Source of the DNA: Streptomyces sp. SLBN-118
GTDB lineage: Bacteria; Actinomycetota; Actinomycetes; Streptomycetales; Streptomycetaceae
NCBI RefSeq assembly: GCF_006715635.1
Contig: NZ_VFNP01000002.1
Span: 3,739,002 to 3,803,001, forward strand
Length of the DNA stretch: 64,000 bases
Reading direction: 5' to 3'
Part shown: positions 61,126-64,000 of the stretch, one piece after another
How positions within the stretch are numbered: position 1 is the stretch's first letter
Layout: each line of letters begins with the position of its first letter
Program-made: the position numbers and the translations under genes
Notes under the pieces: model-generated
Databases searched by the model: none
Told to the model about the DNA's origin: nothing
What the model saw: only the letters and a program-made list of their open reading frames with translations

Positions 61126-61757
61126 TCGGCCGTGCCGTACATCCGGTCGCCCGCGTCGCCCAGCCCCGGCACGATGTAGCCGTGGTCGTTGAGCCGCTCG
61201 TCCACGGACCCGGTGACGACGGTGACCGGTGTGCCCGCCAGTTCGCGTTCCATCACCTCGACGCCCTCGGGCGCCGCCAGCAGGACGACCGCGGTCACAT
61301 CGTCCGCGCCGCGCTTGATCAGTTCCCGGATCGCCGCGACGAGGGTGCCGCCCGTGGCCAGCATCGGGTCGAGGACGTACACCTGGCGGCCCGAGAGGTC
61401 CTCGGGCATCCGGGTCGCGTACGTCGACGCCTCCAGGGTCTCCTCGTTGCGGATCATCCCGAGGAAACCCACCTCGGCGGTCGGCAGGAGCCGCACCATG
61501 CCGTCGAGCATGCCCAGGCCCGCCCGCAGGATCGGTACGACCAGCGGACGCGGGTGCGAGAGCTTCACGCCCGTCGTCCCGGTGACCGGGGTCTCGATGT
61601 CCACCTGCTCGGTGCGCACGTCCCTGGTGGCCTCGTACGCCAGCAGGGTGACCAGTTCGTCGGCCAGGCGCCGGAAGGTCGGTGAGTCGGTGCGCTTGTC
61701 GCGCAGTGTGGTGAGTTTGTGCGCCACCAACGGGTGGTCGACGACATGGATCCGCAT
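61122..61757 (-). CDS. upp: Uracil phosphoribosyltransferase
   Basis: 211 residues. Converts uracil and PRPP to UMP. N-terminus [24 protein letters not shown] loop [14 protein letters not shown] at about residues 128-141, C-terminal [15 protein letters not shown]; all standard. The TAG stop (61122-61124) lies inside the CTAG end of the repeat element, so the element borders the gene exactly without shortening it. Confidence 0.96.
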   Translation of the reverse strand: MRIHVVDHPLVAHKLTTLRDKRTDSPTFRRLADELVTLLAYEATRDVRTEQVDIETPVTGTTGVKLSHPRPLVVPILRAGLGMLDGMVRLLPTAEVGFLGMIRNEETLEASTYATRMPEDLSGRQVYVLDPMLATGGTLVAAIRELIKRGADDVTAVVLLAAPEGVEVMERELAGTPVTVVTGSVDERLNDHGYIVPGLGDAGDRMYGTAD

Positions 61758-61874
61758 GCGCCCAACAGTAGCCCGGGCTGGCATCAACGGTGGTTGCGGA
61801 GGGAAGGTGGTGGGAGTCCCCCAGGCCGCGGGGCCCGGGGGGCACGGAGCCAGCCGTGGGGTGGTGTGTGGCCG

Positions 61875-62054
61875 ATGCGGGAGCGCGGACCCGAACAGCA
61901 GGAGATAGAGACGGACGCCGAGCGCAGAAGGCGACGCGCCCAGTTCCTCCGTGAACTCAATGAGGCCAAAGCACTGCGCGACCGCGTCCAGCCCCGAAGG
62001 GCCCGAGCTGCCCGGATGCGCCAGCAAATGCGCATGCGGACGTTCCGCTGGTAG
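61875..62054 (+). CDS. Small Arg-rich conserved protein
   Basis: 59 residues from the ATG at 61875: [50 protein letters not shown]. Highly basic and helical; probably binds nucleic acid. From memory similar short proteins occur between upp and tadA in other Streptomyces. No strong ribosome binding site. Function unknown. Confidence 0.6.
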   Translation: MRERGPEQQEIETDAERRRRRAQFLRELNEAKALRDRVQPRRARAARMRQQMRMRTFRW

Positions 62055-62194
62055 CGGGTCCTGGCAGAACTGATGGCCGACGCAACGACGGAAGACCTCT
62101 CGCATCGCGCAGGTTTCTGCCACGATTCCGAGTGGGCGGGGCACGAAGCGTCGCACCGCCGGTCGTCACACCTCTGATCAGTGGGAGAGTCACG

Positions 62195-63234
<1,040 letters not shown>

Positions 63235-63293
63235 CCGAGGGGGTCCTGATACGGATTTCAGAGCACGGCCCACCTTGGGCTAAGCTCTCTCCC

Positions 63294-63378
63294 GGTAGCG
63301 TGTCCGAGCGGCCGAAGGAGCTCGCCTCGAAAGCGAGTGTGGCGCAAGTCACCGAGGGTTCAAATCCCTCCGCTACCG
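63294..63378 (+). tRNA. tRNA-Ser (anticodon CGA)
   Basis: Acceptor arms GGTAGCG and CGCTACC pair. The anticodon loop CTCGAAA gives CGA, with a long variable arm. 85 bases, no encoded CCA. Confidence 0.96.
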
Positions 63379-63384
63379 CTCTTG

Positions 63385-63420
63385 TCGAAGGACCCCGGTG
63401 AGCGCGCCGGGGTCCTTCGA
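63385..63420 (+). terminator. Terminator after tRNA-Ser(CGA)
   Basis: Perfect 14-bp stem, tcgaaggaccccgg (63385-63398) with ccggggtccttcga (63407-63420), 6 bases after the tRNA. Confidence 0.82.
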
Positions 63421-63498
63421 CGTGCTCGGTTAGACTCACGCGACGCACGGCCAGGGGGCTACAGGGGCGCCAGGGAATCAATGGGGAGACAGGGGCTG

Positions 63499-63663
63499 AT
63501 GGTGCAAACGAAGAAGATCGCTCTCTATGTTGTCGTCGTCTTCGTGCTGTACACGATCATCACCTCTCCGGCCAGGGCAGCCGATCTGGTGCAGATAGGG
63601 TTCGAGGGCATATCGAGCGCCGCCAAGGGCGTCGGAGACTTCATGACCGAGCTCGTGAACTAG
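63499..63663 (+). CDS. Small membrane protein
   Basis: 54 residues. MVQTKKIALYVVVVFVLYTIITSPARA resembles a signal/anchor helix, and a short amphipathic tail follows (LVQIGFEGISSAAKGVGDFM). The ATG at 63499 with a gggg site close upstream is preferred over the ATG at 63481. Similar tiny proteins are conserved in Streptomyces as I recall; function unknown. Confidence 0.65.
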   Translation: MVQTKKIALYVVVVFVLYTIITSPARAADLVQIGFEGISSAAKGVGDFMTELVN

Positions 63664-63673
63664 GAGAGCCCCC

Positions 63674-63967
63674 TTGATCCGCCATCTGGTCCTCTTCAAG
63701 CTCAACGAAGGCGTCAAGCGCGACGAGCCGCGTGTCGCCGCCGGCGTGAAGGCCTTTCGGGAACTGGACGGGCAGGTGCCCGAGCTGGAGTTCTGGGAGT
63801 GCGACTGGAACTTCACCGACCGGCCGATCGCCTATGACTTCGCCATCAACTCCGCGGTGGCCGACCGTGAGGCGCTCCAGCGGTACCTTGAGCATCCGGC
63901 CCATCAGGAGGCCGCCGGTCAGTGGCGCGAGTTCGCCACGTGGGTGATCGCGGACTACGAGTTCTGA
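63674..63967 (+). CDS. Dabb (stress-responsive A/B barrel) protein
   Basis: 97 residues. MIRHLVLFKLNEGVKR and ELEFWECDWNFTDRPIAYDFAINSAVADREALQRYLEHPAHQ are typical of Dabb dimers. TTG start at 63674 after a taggaga site. The family binds small aromatic or polyketide-like molecules or acts under stress; the role here is unknown. Confidence 0.85.
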   Translation: MIRHLVLFKLNEGVKRDEPRVAAGVKAFRELDGQVPELEFWECDWNFTDRPIAYDFAINSAVADREALQRYLEHPAHQEAAGQWREFATWVIADYEF

Positions 63968-64000
63968 ACCCCAGCCTTTCCAGGCCCCTCGCCACCACGG

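Overview
The window comes from a Streptomyces chromosome. The evidence is G+C-rich coding with GTG starts, BldC, an Lsr2-type protein, valine dehydrogenase, DUF3073, a mycothiol-dependent enzyme, and a gene order (hrpA, bldC, vdh, purMF, purLQS, lsr2-like gene, tRNA-Gly, purC, purD, dnaX/ffs ... upp, tadA) that from memory resembles the central S. coelicolor chromosome. No database was consulted.

Left chromosomal part (1-30697). A truncated metallophosphoesterase is followed by a tRNA cluster (Glu, Asp, Phe) and the helicase gene hrpA, which lies between two identical tRNA-Asp genes. Then come bldC, valine dehydrogenase, DUF3073 and most of de novo purine synthesis: purM-purF, purL-purQ-purS, purC and purD. 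Between the purine genes are a META-domain lipoprotein, a mycothiol-dependent isomerase relative, an Lsr2 paralogue, three tRNA-Gly genes, an ABC transporter with its own two-component system, a dimethylformamidase-beta-like protein and a membrane protein that looks like an M48 peptidase without its metal site. dnaX and the SRP RNA gene (ffs) close this part.

Integrated element (30730-50266, about 19.5 kb). An actinomycete integrative and conjugative element (AICE) sits in tRNA-Ser(GGA). The 3' 56 bp of the tRNA gene are repeated exactly at the far end. The backbone is int, xis, a RepSA-type initiator, several small transfer/spread proteins, an FtsK-like Tra protein and two GntR regulators with recognisable operator repeats. 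The right part is cargo with clearly lower G+C (two 60-base lines counted at 29/60) and TTA codons. It holds a co-directional four-gene set: an SMC/ABC-type ATPase with a double-cysteine insert, a small middle protein, a PD-(D/E)XK nuclease-like protein and an amino-DNA methyltransferase. A divergent protein of unknown function and a NACHT NTPase with a nuclease-like N-terminus follow. I read this as a defence island, and the four-gene set is the best candidate in the window for an undescribed system.

Right chromosomal part (50267-64000). A 0.7 kb non-coding scar is followed by an aldo/keto reductase, a composite pseudogene (truncated ABC ATPase joined to a frameshifted sigma-factor tail), a heterodimeric ABC exporter with one degenerate ATP site, a copper locus (PCuAC-like protein, copA, a His/Met-tailed membrane protein), an HhH-GPD protein, a LytR_C protein, upp, the tadA locus, tRNA-Ser(CGA), a small membrane protein and a Dabb protein. 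Two related MITE-like repeats lie at 24813-24876 and 60945-61125; the second overlaps the upp stop codon.
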